Shown one piece after another: positions 1 to 8,499 of a stretch of DNA of 64,000 nucleotides; position 1 is the stretch's first letter; each line of letters opens with the position of its first letter. The DNA lies in the NCBI GenBank assembly GCA_016699615.1, contig CP064984.1, positions 1,612,001 through 1,676,000 on the forward strand, in the 5' to 3' direction. Source of the stretch: Sphingobacteriales bacterium (lineage in GTDB: Bacteria > Bacteroidota > Bacteroidia > Chitinophagales > JADIYW01). The notes beneath the pieces were generated by a model. It saw only the letters and a program-made list of their open reading frames with translations, was not told where the DNA came from and searched no databases. The translations under genes and the position numbers were made by a program.

Positions 1-1
1 G

Positions 2-658
2 TTGGCAACAATGAGTTATAACAAATATGTTGACTTAAAAAATCATCCTAAATTTTTACCTTATCTTGAAAAAATGAGTGCTTTAAAATATTATAACTTA
101 ACTAATATTGGAAGCAGACCAGGAAAAAGAGGCAAAACAAAAAAACTTATTTTCTCAGATTTAAGAGCCATAGCTTTTGTAAGCGCATGGAGTTTATTAA
201 AACAAAATGTTCCTGGATATTTTGGTATAGGCACAGCAATTAATACTTTTTATGAAGCTGGACAATTGCACAAGCTACAGTTATTATTCAATCATTTTCC
301 ATTTTTCAAAACACTTATATTAAATAGTATGATGTCATTATCAAAATCAAATTTTGAACTTACAGCATATATGAAATCAGACAAAGAATTTGGAGCATTT
401 TGGAAAATATTATATAAAGAATATGAACTGAGCAAACGAATGGTTTTATTAGTAAGTGGCTACTCAGAGCTTATGCAAGAAGAACCAATAAGTAGACTAT
501 CAATAGCACAAAGAGAAAAAATTGTATTGCCATTAATTACCATACAGCAATACGCATTACAAAAAATACATGCCAATAGCAAGCACCAATCAGAATATGA
601 AAAGATGGTAATGCGTTCATTGTTTGGCAATATCAACGCCAGCAGAAACTCTGCCTAG
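2..658 (+). CDS. ppc: Phosphoenolpyruvate carboxylase, C-terminal part (5' end outside window)
   Basis: PEP carboxylase makes oxaloacetate from PEP and bicarbonate, refilling the TCA cycle in the cytoplasm. The reading frame is open to the left window edge, so this is the last ~218 residues of a protein usually near 850-900 residues. Seen: the family motif NIGSRPGKRG near residues 36-45, then the LKQNVPGYFGIGTA block, an FFKTLILNSMMSLSKSN block and a C-terminus ending in NASRNSA, which matches the family's terminal RNTG active-site tail. An internal ATG at 11 exists but is unlikely to be the start, since NIGSRP lies deep in the family fold. The repeat region follows directly. Identification rests on recalled family motifs. 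Confidence 0.85.
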   Translation: MATMSYNKYVDLKNHPKFLPYLEKMSALKYYNLTNIGSRPGKRGKTKKLIFSDLRAIAFVSAWSLLKQNVPGYFGIGTAINTFYEAGQLHKLQLLFNHFPFFKTLILNSMMSLSKSNFELTAYMKSDKEFGAFWKILYKEYELSKRMVLLVSGYSELMQEEPISRLSIAQREKIVLPLITIQQYALQKIHANSKHQSEYEKMVMRSLFGNINASRNSA

Positions 659-683
659 AATTTTTAATAAAATTTCTGCGTAT

Positions 684-850
684 TTACTTTTTTTCTTGAT
701 AAAAAAAGTAACAAAGAAAAATCAAGGCTTACGAAAAATTACGCTAAAAATATTCGTCTTCGCTAAAAGTTTTTAAACTTGTTCTGTTTCTTCAAAGCAG
801 AACTTCAAACAGCAAAACTTTTTTACGCTCGATGTTACTTTTCTAATACC
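684..850. repeat. Repeat module A, copy 1
   Basis: Starts with a TTTTTTTCTTGATAAAAAAA run and continues through AATCAAGGCTTACG, ATTCGTCTTCGC and CAGAACTTCAAACAGC to a TTACGCTCGA block. The hairpin arms near 781-803 (GTTCTGTTT and AAGCAGAAC) differ from perfect pairing by one G-U pair. It matches the copy at 1122-1290 with only scattered differences. Function unknown; segments with this opening are, from general knowledge, common between Bacteroidota genes. Confidence 0.75.
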
Positions 851-920
851 GTGATAGTCGACAGTCAGTCATGGATTGACGCTTGAACGTTTTATTGCTT
901 TTTTTGATGAAATCGTTTGA

Positions 921-992
921 TGTCATTGCCTTGAAAAAGGCAATCTCATATTTCTAAGTATTTAGGAGATTACCACTTTCATGGTAATGACA
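921..992. repeat. REP-like imperfect palindrome
   Basis: Seen: TGTCATTGCC (921-930) pairs with GGTAATGACA (983-992), and the inner arms GGCAATCTC (939-947) and GAGATTACC (965-973) pair with one G-U. A small inner hairpin ATTGCC/GGCAAT is also present. The layout (TGTCATT... AATCTC ... GAGATT ... AATGACA) is that of a widespread class of short palindromic intergenic repeats in Bacteroidota. It is non-coding and sits between the two module A copies. Confidence 0.7.
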
Positions 993-1020
993 GTAAGACT
1001 ATTTTTTTCTTGATGAAAAA

Positions 1021-1118
1021 GTGCATTTACTTTCTTTGTCTTGATACAAGAGTGTTACATTTACTTTTTTTCTTGATAAAATAGTGCATTTACTTTCTTT
1101 GTCTTGATACAAGAGTGT
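1021..1118. repeat. Two-copy tandem duplication, offset 63 bases
   Basis: The 35-base segment beginning GTGCATTTACTTTCTTTGTC occurs at 1021-1055 and 1084-1118, each preceded by a TTTTTTCTTGAT-type sequence like the start of module A. It therefore looks like a local duplication involving the module A end. No coding potential. Confidence 0.75.
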
Positions 1119-1121
1119 AAT

Positions 1122-1290
1122 ACTTACTTTTTTTCTAGATAAAAAAAGTAACAAAAAAATCAAGGCTTACGAAAAATGACGCTAAAAATATTCGTCTTCG
1201 CTAAAAGTTTTTAAACTTGTTCTGCTTCTCTAAAGCAGAACTTCAAACAGCAAAACTTTCTTTACGCTCGACGCTTATTTTCTTAACGCT
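1122..1290. repeat. Repeat module A, copy 2
   Basis: Nearly identical to the copy at 684-850. The hairpin at 1219-1241 is perfect here: GTTCTGCTT, loop CTCTA, AAGCAGAAC. Copy 2 continues into the GACGCTTATTTTCTTAACGC block shared with module B, so the modules overlap rather than standing apart. Confidence 0.75.
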
Positions 1291-1326
1291 ATTTTTCTAA
1301 TGCCAATTTCTTTTCTTATCAGAATA

Positions 1327-1628
1327 TGATTTTAGTCGTTTCGATTTTTCTTCGCCACGTGCTGACGCTTGAACGCATGGCGGTCGGCGGTCAGCGGTCG
1401 ACAGTCAGCTGTGGATTGACGCTTGAATGTTCTTTATGCAAAACTTTCTTTATGCTCGACGCTTATTTTCTTAACGCTATTTTTCTAATGCCGTTTTTTA
1501 TTTCTCTTTAGATTATGATTTCAGCTGTTTCGATTTTTCTTCGCCGCGTGCTGGCGCATGAACGTTCTTTATGCAAAACTTTCCTTACGCTCGACGCTTA
1601 TTTTCTTTACGCTATTTTTCTAATGCCG
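1327..1628. repeat. Repeat module B, one full and one shortened copy
   Basis: First copy 1327-1494, second 1515-1628. Both open with TGATTT followed by GTTTCGATTTTTCTTCGCC, an ACGTGCTG or GCGTGCTG variant and GAACG. Both end with TTTATGCAAAACTTTC, a CTCGACGCTTATTTTC block and CTATTTTTCTAATGCCG. The first copy holds an extra GTCGACAGTCAGCTGTGGAT segment, and a variant of that segment also follows the second copy at 1633-1652. Non-coding; function unknown. Confidence 0.7.
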
Positions 1629-1680
1629 TAATCGTCGACTGTCAGCTGTGGACTAATAATTTGCCATTGTAGAATACCTT

Positions 1681-1717
1681 AAAATGAAAAAGAGCTGGAC
1701 ATATATCCAACTCTTTT
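1681..1717 (-). terminator. Rho-independent terminator of tRNA-Arg
   Basis: On the minus strand, a 12-bp hairpin (1688-1717; arms AAAAGAGTTGGA and TCCAGCTCTTTT, one wobble, six-base loop) is followed by TTTTTCATTTT. It lies 10 bases beyond the tRNA 3' end. Confidence 0.7.
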
Positions 1718-1727
1718 CTTTGTTTTG

Positions 1728-1800
1728 TGATCGCGGCACGATTCGAACGTGCGACCAACTGCTTAGAAGGCAGTTGCTCTATCCCCTGAGCTACGCGACC
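1728..1800 (-). tRNA. tRNA-Arg (anticodon TCT)
   Basis: Read on the minus strand the 73-base sequence forms a full cloverleaf. The acceptor stem is GGTCGCG with CGCGATC (one G-U), the D-arm begins AGCTCAG, and the anticodon stem is ACTGC/GCAGT around loop CTTCTAA. The anticodon TCT reads AGA. The T-arm carries GTTCGAATC. The discriminator base is A and CCA is not encoded. The AGA codon is heavily used in this AT-rich genome, so this is probably the major Arg tRNA. Confidence 0.95.
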
Positions 1801-1826
1801 ATCACCCAATTAGGTCGGCAAATATA

Positions 1827-1855
1827 TTGCGTTTTTTATAAATTTCCTATTTTTG
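1827..1855 (+). promoter_or_regulatory. Bacteroidota-type promoter candidate for ung
   Basis: TTG at 1827-1829, an 18-base spacer, then TATTTTTG at 1848-1855, matching the Bacteroidota -33/-7 pattern (TTTG, TAnnTTTG). Transcription would begin near 1862, just upstream of the ATG at 1870. Confidence 0.5.
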
Positions 1856-1869
1856 TTTATTAAAAAATT

Positions 1870-2577
1870 ATGTTGAATCAAGAAATACAAATAGAAGATA
1901 CATGGAAACAAGTTTTAGCAGATGAATTTGAAAAGTCTTATTTTCAAGAACTGAAGCAATTTTTGTTGACAGAAAGTGCGGCACAGAAGACTATCTTTCC
2001 TAAAGGTAATCTTATCTTTAATGCTTATAACACTACACCTTTCGACAAAGTAAAGGTGGTTATTATTGGTCAAGATCCGTACCATGGCATCGGGCAAGCA
2101 CATGGTTTGTGTTTCTCGGTACAGTATGGTGTGGCAGTGCCTCCAAGTCTGAAAAATATATACAAAGAAATTAAAAATAATTATCCTGATTTCGAGGTTC
2201 CAACGCATGGTTGTTTGCAAGAATGGGCTGCACAAGGTGTTTTTTTATTAAATTCCATACTTACTGTAGAAGCTAATAAGCCTGCATCGCACCAAAAACG
2301 TGGATGGGAAAACTTTACTGATGCAAGTATCGAAGCATTATCAAAAAATAAAACTGGTCTTGTTTTTTTGCTCTGGGGAAATTTTGCTCAGCAGAAAGCA
2401 TCGTTAATTGATGAACAAAAGCATTATATTTTAAAAGCTGCGCATCCTTCTCCTTTCTCTGCATATAATGGTTTTTTTTGGTGTCAACATTTTATTAAAA
2501 CAAATGAATTGTTGCTAAAACAACAGTTGGAGCCAATAAATTGGCAACTACAAGCATATGAACAAAGATTATTTTAA
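1870..2577 (+). CDS. ung: Uracil-DNA glycosylase
   Basis: Removes uracil from DNA after cytosine deamination or dUTP incorporation, starting base-excision repair. 235 residues, near the usual ~225-230 of family 1 UDG. Seen: the water-activating motif GQDPYH at 67-72 (catalytic Asp 69), the PPSLKNIYKE stretch at 91-100, the LLNSILTVE block around 126-134, the LLWG strand near 167-170 and the minor-groove HPSP loop at 192-195 (His 192). ATG at 1870 follows a promoter-like octamer by 14 bases. It seems to be transcribed alone; the next gene begins 73 bases later with its own possible -7 element (TAAATTTG, 2621-2628). Confidence 0.97.
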   Translation: MLNQEIQIEDTWKQVLADEFEKSYFQELKQFLLTESAAQKTIFPKGNLIFNAYNTTPFDKVKVVIIGQDPYHGIGQAHGLCFSVQYGVAVPPSLKNIYKEIKNNYPDFEVPTHGCLQEWAAQGVFLLNSILTVEANKPASHQKRGWENFTDASIEALSKNKTGLVFLLWGNFAQQKASLIDEQKHYILKAAHPSPFSAYNGFFWCQHFIKTNELLLKQQLEPINWQLQAYEQRLF

Positions 2578-2650
2578 CAACAATTATCTAGATAAGAATA
2601 GATATAAGTAGTCTTATGCTTAAATTTGCAACTCAAAAAAGTAAATTAGT

Positions 2651-3043
2651 ATGTACAGTATCTTTGGTCTTATTGCAAGTATTTATGGTATGCTTGCTGT
2701 AGCATTTGGTGCTTTTGGTGCACATGCACTAAAAACGAAACTAGATGTGTACCAACATCAAATTTATGATAAAGCTGTACACTATCAGTTTTTTCACATA
2801 GCAGCATTGTTATGTGTTTTTATCTTATCAAAATTCTTTCCTTCAAGAGCTTTGTATTTATCTGGTTGGTTTTTTGTGGCAGGCATATTTTTGTTTAGTG
2901 GCTCTTTGTATGTGCTTGCTACTCGACAGCTTCTAGGTATAGAACAAATTTCAAAGATTGTTGGTCCACTTACACCACTAGGTGGTTTATCATTCATCAT
3001 TGGTTGGATATTTTTATTTATATCAATTTCTAAAGTAAAATAA
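2651..3043 (+). CDS. DUF423 family small membrane protein (YgdD-like)
   Basis: 130 residues with four predicted membrane segments (about 5-23, 50-66, 72-90, 108-126). The N-terminal block GAFGAHALK at about 21-29 and the KAVHYQFFH stretch near 41-49 are hallmarks of DUF423 proteins (E. coli YgdD). The family has no established biochemical role. The stop is three bases before the start of the outer-membrane receptor, so the two are probably co-transcribed. Family assignment is firm; function is not known. Confidence 0.85.
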   Translation: MYSIFGLIASIYGMLAVAFGAFGAHALKTKLDVYQHQIYDKAVHYQFFHIAALLCVFILSKFFPSRALYLSGWFFVAGIFLFSGSLYVLATRQLLGIEQISKIVGPLTPLGGLSFIIGWIFLFISISKVK

Positions 3044-3046
3044 TTT

Positions 3047-5539
3047 ATGTACAAGATTTACATTACTGTAATAAGCATCTTGTTTATTATGGCATTACAA
3101 GCGCAACCTGCAAATTTTAATGTAGCTAACGCGCCAGCAATTGGCAAAATAAGCGGAAAGGTGGTAGATGCTAAAACGAATGAGCCTTTGGCATATTCAT
3201 CATTATACATAGAAAGTTTAATGGACTCTACACTAAACTATGCAACATTGATAGATGATGCTGGTAACTTTGAGCTTACTCAAATAAAAATTGGTGCGTA
3301 CAAATTAGTTATCAGTTTTTTAGGTTATAAAGATTATGTAATTGAAAAGCTACTTATTATTCCTCCTGATAAAATAGATCAAAAATTAGGTACGCTAAAA
3401 GTAGAAGAAGATTCTAAAGTATTGGAAGAAGTAAAAATTGTAGCTGAAAAATCTGTGATGCAATTGCAAGCAGACAAAAAGGTATTTAATGTAGATAAAA
3501 GTGCTTTGAGTGCTGGTGGTACTGCCACAGATGCGTTGAAACAAATACCTACTGTAGATGTAGACTATCAAGGAAATGTATCGTTGCGTGGCTCTAGCAA
3601 TATGCAGATATTTATTAATGGCAAGCCAAGTGGCATAACTGGCGCAAACAAACAAGCTGTATTAGATGCAATTCCTGCAAATGCAATTGAGAGCATTGAA
3701 ATCCTAAACAATCCAAATGCAAAATTTGATGCAGAAGGCGAAGCTGGCATCATTAATATAGTATTGAAAAAAAACTACCAAAGTGGCTTGAATGGTAATG
3801 TTACGGTTGGCTATGGTACTAAATATAAAACTAATTTTGGTGTGCTACTAAACTTTAAAAAGAATAAAATAAATTTTACTGTTGCATATAATTTTAGATT
3901 TAATGAAACTTATTGGAGTGGATATAATTTGAGAAAAAATATTTATAATGACACTTCAGCTTACTATTTGAATACAAATGATAACGGAAGACAAAAGCAT
4001 GGCTATAATAATACTGCAAATATTAATGTGGATTATGATATTAGTGACAATAATTCTATAAGCTTTGGCGTTTTATTTGGAAGCAATATTAGAAAAAACA
4101 ATAGCACAACGTATTATAATTTCTTAGATAATAGTGGTGAACTGTATAATTACTTTGAACGCTATGAAAATGGCAAAGAAAATGATTGGAATACAGATGC
4201 TAATATTTATTATACCAAGAAATTTAAGACTAAAAACCAGAACTTAGTAGTATCTAGCAATTATTCGTATGCTAATCAATCTGACAAACCTCAATATCAA
4301 CAACAAAGTTTTTTTACTGATAAATCTATCAATCCATTAATACCAAGAATAATTGAAAATAATATTCAAAAAGGATTAACACATATTTTTCAATTTCAGA
4401 CAGACTATACACATCCATTTGAAAAAAGCAAAACCCAGTTAGAAGTTGGTGCTAAAACAACGTATAGAAACATTACTAATGATTTCTATGCAGATAGCTT
4501 AAATAGAATTACAAACATTTATGAAAAGAACCAAGGCTTAATCAATAATTTTAATTTTGTAGAAAATATAAATGCTGCTTATGGTGTATTTAGTGGCGCT
4601 TACAAAAAGTTTTCTTACAAAACTGGATTAAGAATGGAGCAAAGCAATATTTATGGGAAGCAACAAGTTGGTGATTTAAATTTCGAGAGACATTATGTAG
4701 ATTTTTTCCCATCTGTTTTCTTAGCTCAAGAGTTTAAGAAAAATCATAAATTGCAATTACAATACAGAAGAAGTATTAATAGACCAAATACTGAAGCACT
4801 TAATCCATTTGGTAGCCAATCAGATCCATACAATATCAGAATTGGAAATCCTGCTATACAGCCAGTTTATACTAATGCTTTAGAACTAAGCTATGTAAAA
4901 AATTTTAAAAACATATTTCTTACAACTACAGTTTATTATCGCCAATCAAAAAATCCTTACACAAGATATAGAAACGTAGATAGCAATGGCGTATCTATAC
5001 TCTATTTTGGTAATTTAGACATAGGTAGAAATATTGGTACTGAAATTATTTTAAGAGCGCAAATTACAAAATGGTGGAGCGTAATGGCTAATCCAAATCT
5101 ATTCTACAATGCATTAATTGGTACTATACCAAATGGCGAAGTAGACCAGAATGCAAATAACTTTACTTGGAATATACGTGTAATGAATAGCTTTAAAGTA
5201 TGGAAAAATGCAGACATACAATTGATGTGGTTCTATCGTGGAAAAGTTAAATTCTTACAAGGAGAATTGCAGCCATTTACTTTTGTCAATCTTGGCTTTA
5301 AGAAAGATTTCCTTAAGGATAATAAAGCAAGTATTGCTATTAATATTTCAGATATTTTTCATATTCAAAACTTCAGAGTAACCAGCAGTGGAAGCAATTT
5401 TGATGGCAGTGTAAAAAGAATGTGGGAAAGTACCATTGCAAATATTGTGTTTACTTACAAATTTGGTAAAGATGTAAAACCAAGTACTACCAAAAAGAAA
5501 GAAGATAACGCAAGTGGTGTAGATGGTGGTGGTTTTTAA
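3047..5539 (+). CDS. Outer-membrane beta-barrel receptor with carboxypeptidase-regulatory domain
   Basis: 830 residues. A signal peptide (residues 1-~20, ending in LQAQ) is followed by a carboxypeptidase-regulatory-like domain (about 33-110, opening GKISGKVVDAKTNEPLAYSS). Next come a plug-like domain (about 150-240, with SLRGSSNMQIFINGKPSG) and a long beta-barrel rich in aromatic/Asn/Tyr strands. This is the architecture of the Bacteroidota 'outer membrane beta-barrel protein' relatives of TonB-dependent receptors. The substrate cannot be read from sequence; no SusD partner is adjacent, so polysaccharide uptake is not indicated. It follows DUF423 with a three-base gap. The C-terminus ends in a low-complexity Lys/Gly tail rather than the usual terminal aromatic residue. 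Confidence 0.85.
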   Translation: MYKIYITVISILFIMALQAQPANFNVANAPAIGKISGKVVDAKTNEPLAYSSLYIESLMDSTLNYATLIDDAGNFELTQIKIGAYKLVISFLGYKDYVIEKLLIIPPDKIDQKLGTLKVEEDSKVLEEVKIVAEKSVMQLQADKKVFNVDKSALSAGGTATDALKQIPTVDVDYQGNVSLRGSSNMQIFINGKPSGITGANKQAVLDAIPANAIESIEILNNPNAKFDAEGEAGIINIVLKKNYQSGLNGNVTVGYGTKYKTNFGVLLNFKKNKINFTVAYNFRFNETYWSGYNLRKNIYNDTSAYYLNTNDNGRQKHGYNNTANINVDYDISDNNSISFGVLFGSNIRKNNSTTYYNFLDNSGELYNYFERYENGKENDWNTDANIYYTKKFKTKNQNLVVSSNYSYANQSDKPQYQQQSFFTDKSINPLIPRIIENNIQKGLTHIFQFQTDYTHPFEKSKTQLEVGAKTTYRNITNDFYADSLNRITNIYEKNQGLINNFNFVENINAAYGVFSGAYKKFSYKTGLRMEQSNIYGKQQVGDLNFERHYVDFFPSVFLAQEFKKNHKLQLQYRRSINRPNTEALNPFGSQSDPYNIRIGNPAIQPVYTNALELSYVKNFKNIFLTTTVYYRQSKNPYTRYRNVDSNGVSILYFGNLDIGRNIGTEIILRAQITKWWSVMANPNLFYNALIGTIPNGEVDQNANNFTWNIRVMNSFKVWKNADIQLMWFYRGKVKFLQGELQPFTFVNLGFKKDFLKDNKASIAINISDIFHIQNFRVTSSGSNFDGSVKRMWESTIANIVFTYKFGKDVKPSTTKKKEDNASGVDGGGF

Positions 5540-5604
5540 AAAACATATCATTGTTTTTGGTTAATTGTTTTTTTATTGTTAACTTCGGTTAAAATAATCA
5601 ATAA

Positions 5605-6263
5605 ATGAAAAAAGTATTCTCTAAAATTTCAATAGTATTGTTGAGTGCAATGCTATTCTTTTCGTGTAGCAAAACTGATGTTACGAGCGACGAAACACTA
5701 GAAGAAAAATCTCTAACGATGCTTCTTTAAGAAAAGCAATTGACAAAGCTGTAGATTTCTACACAGGTGTTTCTAGAACTTACATCAATAATCCTAATTT
5801 GAATAATGAATTAGAAACATTAGCTACAAAAATTAATAACAAAACAGCAACTGCTGCAGATTATGATAAAGTAGAACAAATTGTTGGTGTACCTTATGAT
5901 GAGTTTATTGTAAAAGTTAGAGATTTTGCTTTAGCACTTAATGATTTGAACAAAGCTTATCCAGAATTATCAAAAATGAAACAAGCTGATGTACAAGCTA
6001 CATTAACTAAGGCTATTGAATTAAATCCAGAATTAAAAAATAGCTTAGGCAACAGTCTAGTAATTAATGGTAGAACAGAAGCATGTCCACTTAGAGATAT
6101 TTGCAACTTAGCTGTTACACTTACAAAATTATTTGCTGGTGATGCAATTTGTTTAGCAATAAATGTAACAACAGTTCCAGTTGTTGGTGGATTATTATGT
6201 TCATTGGTATTAAATATTGGCGCAGGATTGCTTACTGCAATTTGCAATGCATTACCTTGCTAA
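5605..6263 (+). pseudogene. Lipoprotein with hydrophobic Cys-containing C-terminus, frameshifted
   Basis: The start at 5605 encodes a clear lipoprotein signal (MKKVFSKISIVLLSAMLFFSC, shown to the Cys) but the frame stops at 5728-5730. The continuing protein (SNDASLRKAIDK onward) lies in the -1 frame and runs to 6263. One extra A in the AAAAA run at 5705-5709 would give a continuous 219-residue protein. The middle is helical and charged. The last ~55 residues are hydrophobic, Gly/Val-rich and hold six cysteines (CPLRDIC ... ALPC), an unusual tail for a lipoprotein. The context does not fit a canonical programmed -1 slip. No family recognised. A terminator follows at 6285. Confidence 0.6.
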
Positions 6264-6284
6264 TAAATATTATTCTTATTTCAT

Positions 6285-6320
6285 AAAAAAAAGTCAATGC
6301 ATACGCATTGGCTTTTTTTT
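6285..6320. terminator. Bidirectional terminator
   Basis: AAAAAAAAGTCAATGC, loop ATAC, GCATTGGCTTTTTTTT: a ~10-bp stem with one G-U and T runs on both sides. It sits between the convergent lipoprotein (plus) and monooxygenase-like gene (minus), whose stop lies at its edge, so it can serve both. Confidence 0.8.
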
Positions 6321-6618
6321 ATATATCCATCAATACATCAAAGCTCCAAACCTCTGCTTTTGCAGCAAACCAAGGTTTTACTGTTTTCCAGAAAACACCA
6401 AAAAAAGCTGAATCTCTGTAGTTATTCAAATCTGTTTCGGCATCCCAAATACTATAAGTAAAAAATATATTTGGTTGATGGATATCTTGCCACACTTGTA
6501 GTTTATGGCATCCTGGCTGGTTTCTAATTGTATTGCAAACCGTATCAAAATACGTTTTAAATGTATCCACTTGTTCTGGTTGCATCGTTAGTTTTACAAT
6601 TCTAGTTATCATACTCAA
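6319..6618 (-). CDS. Antibiotic biosynthesis monooxygenase (ABM) domain protein
   Basis: 99 residues, a single ABM/dimeric alpha-beta-barrel domain: VKLTMQPEQVDTFKTYF at about 9-25, then GCHKLQVWQD and a NIFFTYSIWD strand. Such small proteins act as quinol monooxygenases (YgiN type) or have unproven roles as dimers in the cytoplasm. ATG at 6618; a second ATG two codons in gives MITRI and cannot be excluded. It is followed by a terminator shared with the convergent lipoprotein gene. The upstream SAM hydrolase is 22 bases away on the same strand, so co-transcription is possible. Confidence 0.75.
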   Translation of the reverse strand: MSMITRIVKLTMQPEQVDTFKTYFDTVCNTIRNQPGCHKLQVWQDIHQPNIFFTYSIWDAETDLNNYRDSAFFGVFWKTVKPWFAAKAEVWSFDVLMDI

Positions 6619-6640
6619 TGTAGTAGTTCGTAGTTATAAT

Positions 6641-7410
6641 TTATTTTATCCAAATTTTTAGTGCATCGTGCAATCCTAGTCCTAGCAACTGTGAGGCATT
6701 ACCACAATGTATACTTATTTCCAACAATCCTATGGAATTAAATCTTCCAATTGCATAGCCTTGAGGAACATCAGCATAGTTCTTTACTATTTTTTTAATG
6801 AATTCATTTTTTCTATACTCAACAACAATATTATCTATGTTTATATTGTACCTATTTATATCATCATTGCTAATATTGGTAATAATGTTCCCAAAATTAT
6901 CTATATGAATTATTCTTCCATTGATGCTATCTGGCTCTAGCACTGGCAATATATTTCGTTTCTCTACATAGTTATTAGTAACCACACCAATACTTCCAAT
7001 ATTTTGATTAAATATAATTTCTTTAACTACTCTACAGTAATAATCTTCTAAGTTTTTTAAATTCGCTTGTTTAATATCTACTTCAACAATCAAATCTGGT
7101 TTAGAATCTAATGCTAATGATAATACACCATTATCTGGTGCAATGAAAAATAATTTTGGTATTTGGCAGCTAATATTTTTTGGTTTTCAATACCTTGTTC
7201 ATATACTCTTACTATATGTATTGTGTTTTTTGGAAAATGTTGGTACACATTCTTTAGAAAGAATGCAGCCGTATTTATATCATATGGTGGAATACTGTGC
7301 GATATATCTACAATATTAGCAGATGGGCAGGCAGTTAGTAAATCTCCTTTAAATATACTAACATAATAATCTTTATCGCCAAAATCTGTTAATAATGTAA
7401 TTACCGCCAT
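6641..7410 (-). pseudogene. SAM hydrolase/hydroxide adenosyltransferase (DUF62), frameshifted
   Basis: The DUF62 family (chlorinase/fluorinase relatives) hydrolyses S-adenosylmethionine to adenosine and methionine. The N-terminal part (7410 down to 7114) starts [17 protein letters not shown] and includes the DISHSIPPYDI strand. The C-terminal part (7093 down to 6641) contains GRIIHIDNFGNIITNI, the conserved C-domain motif. The missing link FFIAPDNGVLSLAL is encoded in the second frame, so one added base in the four-base T run at 7154-7157 restores ~256 residues, normal for the family. Start chosen at 7410 rather than 7467 because [12 protein letters not shown] is the usual N-terminus. Divergent from phoH, 41 bases away. 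Confidence 0.8.
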
Positions 7411-7451
7411 TAAGAAAAATAAATTATTTTCAAGTACTAAATTATGAATAT

Positions 7452-8435
7452 TTGAGCGAATTAACAATTAAATTAGAAAGTATCGATCCGATAGAATTCT
7501 TGGGATTTAATAATGCAAAATTTAAGGTACTAAAAAAAGCATTTAACAAATTAAATATTGTTGCACGAGGCAATAAAATTATTGCTATTGGCAATCAAGA
7601 AGATCTTGATGAATTTAATGATAAAATAAAATTATTAATTCAATATGTAGAAAAGTTTGGTAAAATATCTGAGCAACATATTGAAGAAATTCTTCAAGGC
7701 GAAAATCCATATGAAACTTATTTTCCTGAGTTTAAAGACAATGTATTAGTGCATGGCAATAATGGATTGCTAGTAAAAGCTAGAACCAAGAATCAGCAAG
7801 AGTTAGTTAACCTATCTACAGATAATGATATTGTGTTTGCTGTTGGTCCTGCTGGAACAGGAAAAACATACACAGCAGTGGCATTGGCTGTGCGTGCATT
7901 AAAAAACAAAACAGTAAAGAAAATTATTTTAACAAGACCAGCAGTAGAAGCTGGAGAAAATCTTGGTTTCTTGCCTGGAGATTTGAAAGAAAAAATAGAT
8001 CCATATTTGCGTCCATTATATGATGCTCTTGATGATATGATTCCGCCTGATAAGCTAGCATATTATATGCAAAATAGAATTATCGAAGTGGCACCATTAG
8101 CATATATGCGTGGCAGAACATTAGACCATGCTTTTATGATTTTGGATGAGGCACAAAATGCAACTTTATTACAACTAAAGATGTTTCTTACTAGAATTGG
8201 TCCTTCTGCAAAATGTATTATTACTGGCGATTTGAGTCAGATAGATTTGCCACGAAACCAACAGTCTGGATTGAAAAATACAATGCGTATTGTGAACAAC
8301 ATTAACGGAATTGGAATTATACACTTGAATGAGGAAGATGTTGTAAGACATAGATTAGTGAAAGCTATCATTAAAGCATTTGACAAAGAAAAAGAAAGAC
8401 AAGAAGCTGAGAAGAATGCCGAAAATCAGAAATAA
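7452..8435 (+). CDS. PhoH family ATPase
   Basis: 327 residues. PhoH-like proteins are cytoplasmic P-loop ATPases linked to RNA metabolism; the exact substrate is unsettled. Seen: an N-terminal ~100-residue domain, Walker A GPAGTGKT at 132-139, the [17 protein letters not shown] block, Walker B-type MILDEAQN near 230, and the [10 protein letters not shown] motif. The start is TTG at 7452, since no in-frame ATG lies upstream and the product begins SELTIKLES as in Bacteroidota relatives. It is divergent from the broken SAM hydrolase and ends in a Glu/Lys-rich tail. Confidence 0.9.
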   Translation: MSELTIKLESIDPIEFLGFNNAKFKVLKKAFNKLNIVARGNKIIAIGNQEDLDEFNDKIKLLIQYVEKFGKISEQHIEEILQGENPYETYFPEFKDNVLVHGNNGLLVKARTKNQQELVNLSTDNDIVFAVGPAGTGKTYTAVALAVRALKNKTVKKIILTRPAVEAGENLGFLPGDLKEKIDPYLRPLYDALDDMIPPDKLAYYMQNRIIEVAPLAYMRGRTLDHAFMILDEAQNATLLQLKMFLTRIGPSAKCIITGDLSQIDLPRNQQSGLKNTMRIVNNINGIGIIHLNEEDVVRHRLVKAIIKAFDKEKERQEAEKNAENQK

Positions 8436-8499
8436 ATACACTTTATGAGTGACTGCATCTAGAAATTATAAAAGATGGAGTATTTTGATTAATTCAACG

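Larger units (their letters stand above)
659..1690. repeat. Composite intergenic repeat region between ppc and tRNA-Arg
   Basis: About 1 kb without a credible gene. It is built from repeated modules. A ~170-base module with an internal hairpin occurs twice (about 684-850 and 1122-1290). A second module occurs at 1327-1494 and again, shortened, at 1515-1628. A 35-base segment is repeated at offset 63 (1021-1055 and 1084-1118). A REP-like palindrome lies at 921-992. A short GTCGAC-AGTCAG-type segment recurs near 857, 1398 and 1633. The 61-codon ORF at 1326-1511 lies wholly inside repeats and is not credible. No transposase or target-site duplication was seen. Confidence 0.8.

Noticed and set aside
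1021..1118. CRISPR-like repeats
   Set aside because: Only two copies, no regular spacers and no cas genes in the window.
1326..1511. 61-codon ORF in the repeat region
   Set aside because: It lies wholly inside repeat modules, has no family features, and the second module copy does not keep the frame.
5579..5592. TTAAC-TTCG-GTTAA hairpin before the lipoprotein start
   Set aside because: A 5-bp stem with a UUCG-type loop but no T run; probably chance in AT-rich DNA.
5700..5715. Programmed -1 ribosomal frameshift in the lipoprotein
   Set aside because: The site lacks a canonical X-XXY-YYZ heptamer in the zero frame, and many other genes here have similar single-base breaks, so an indel is simpler.
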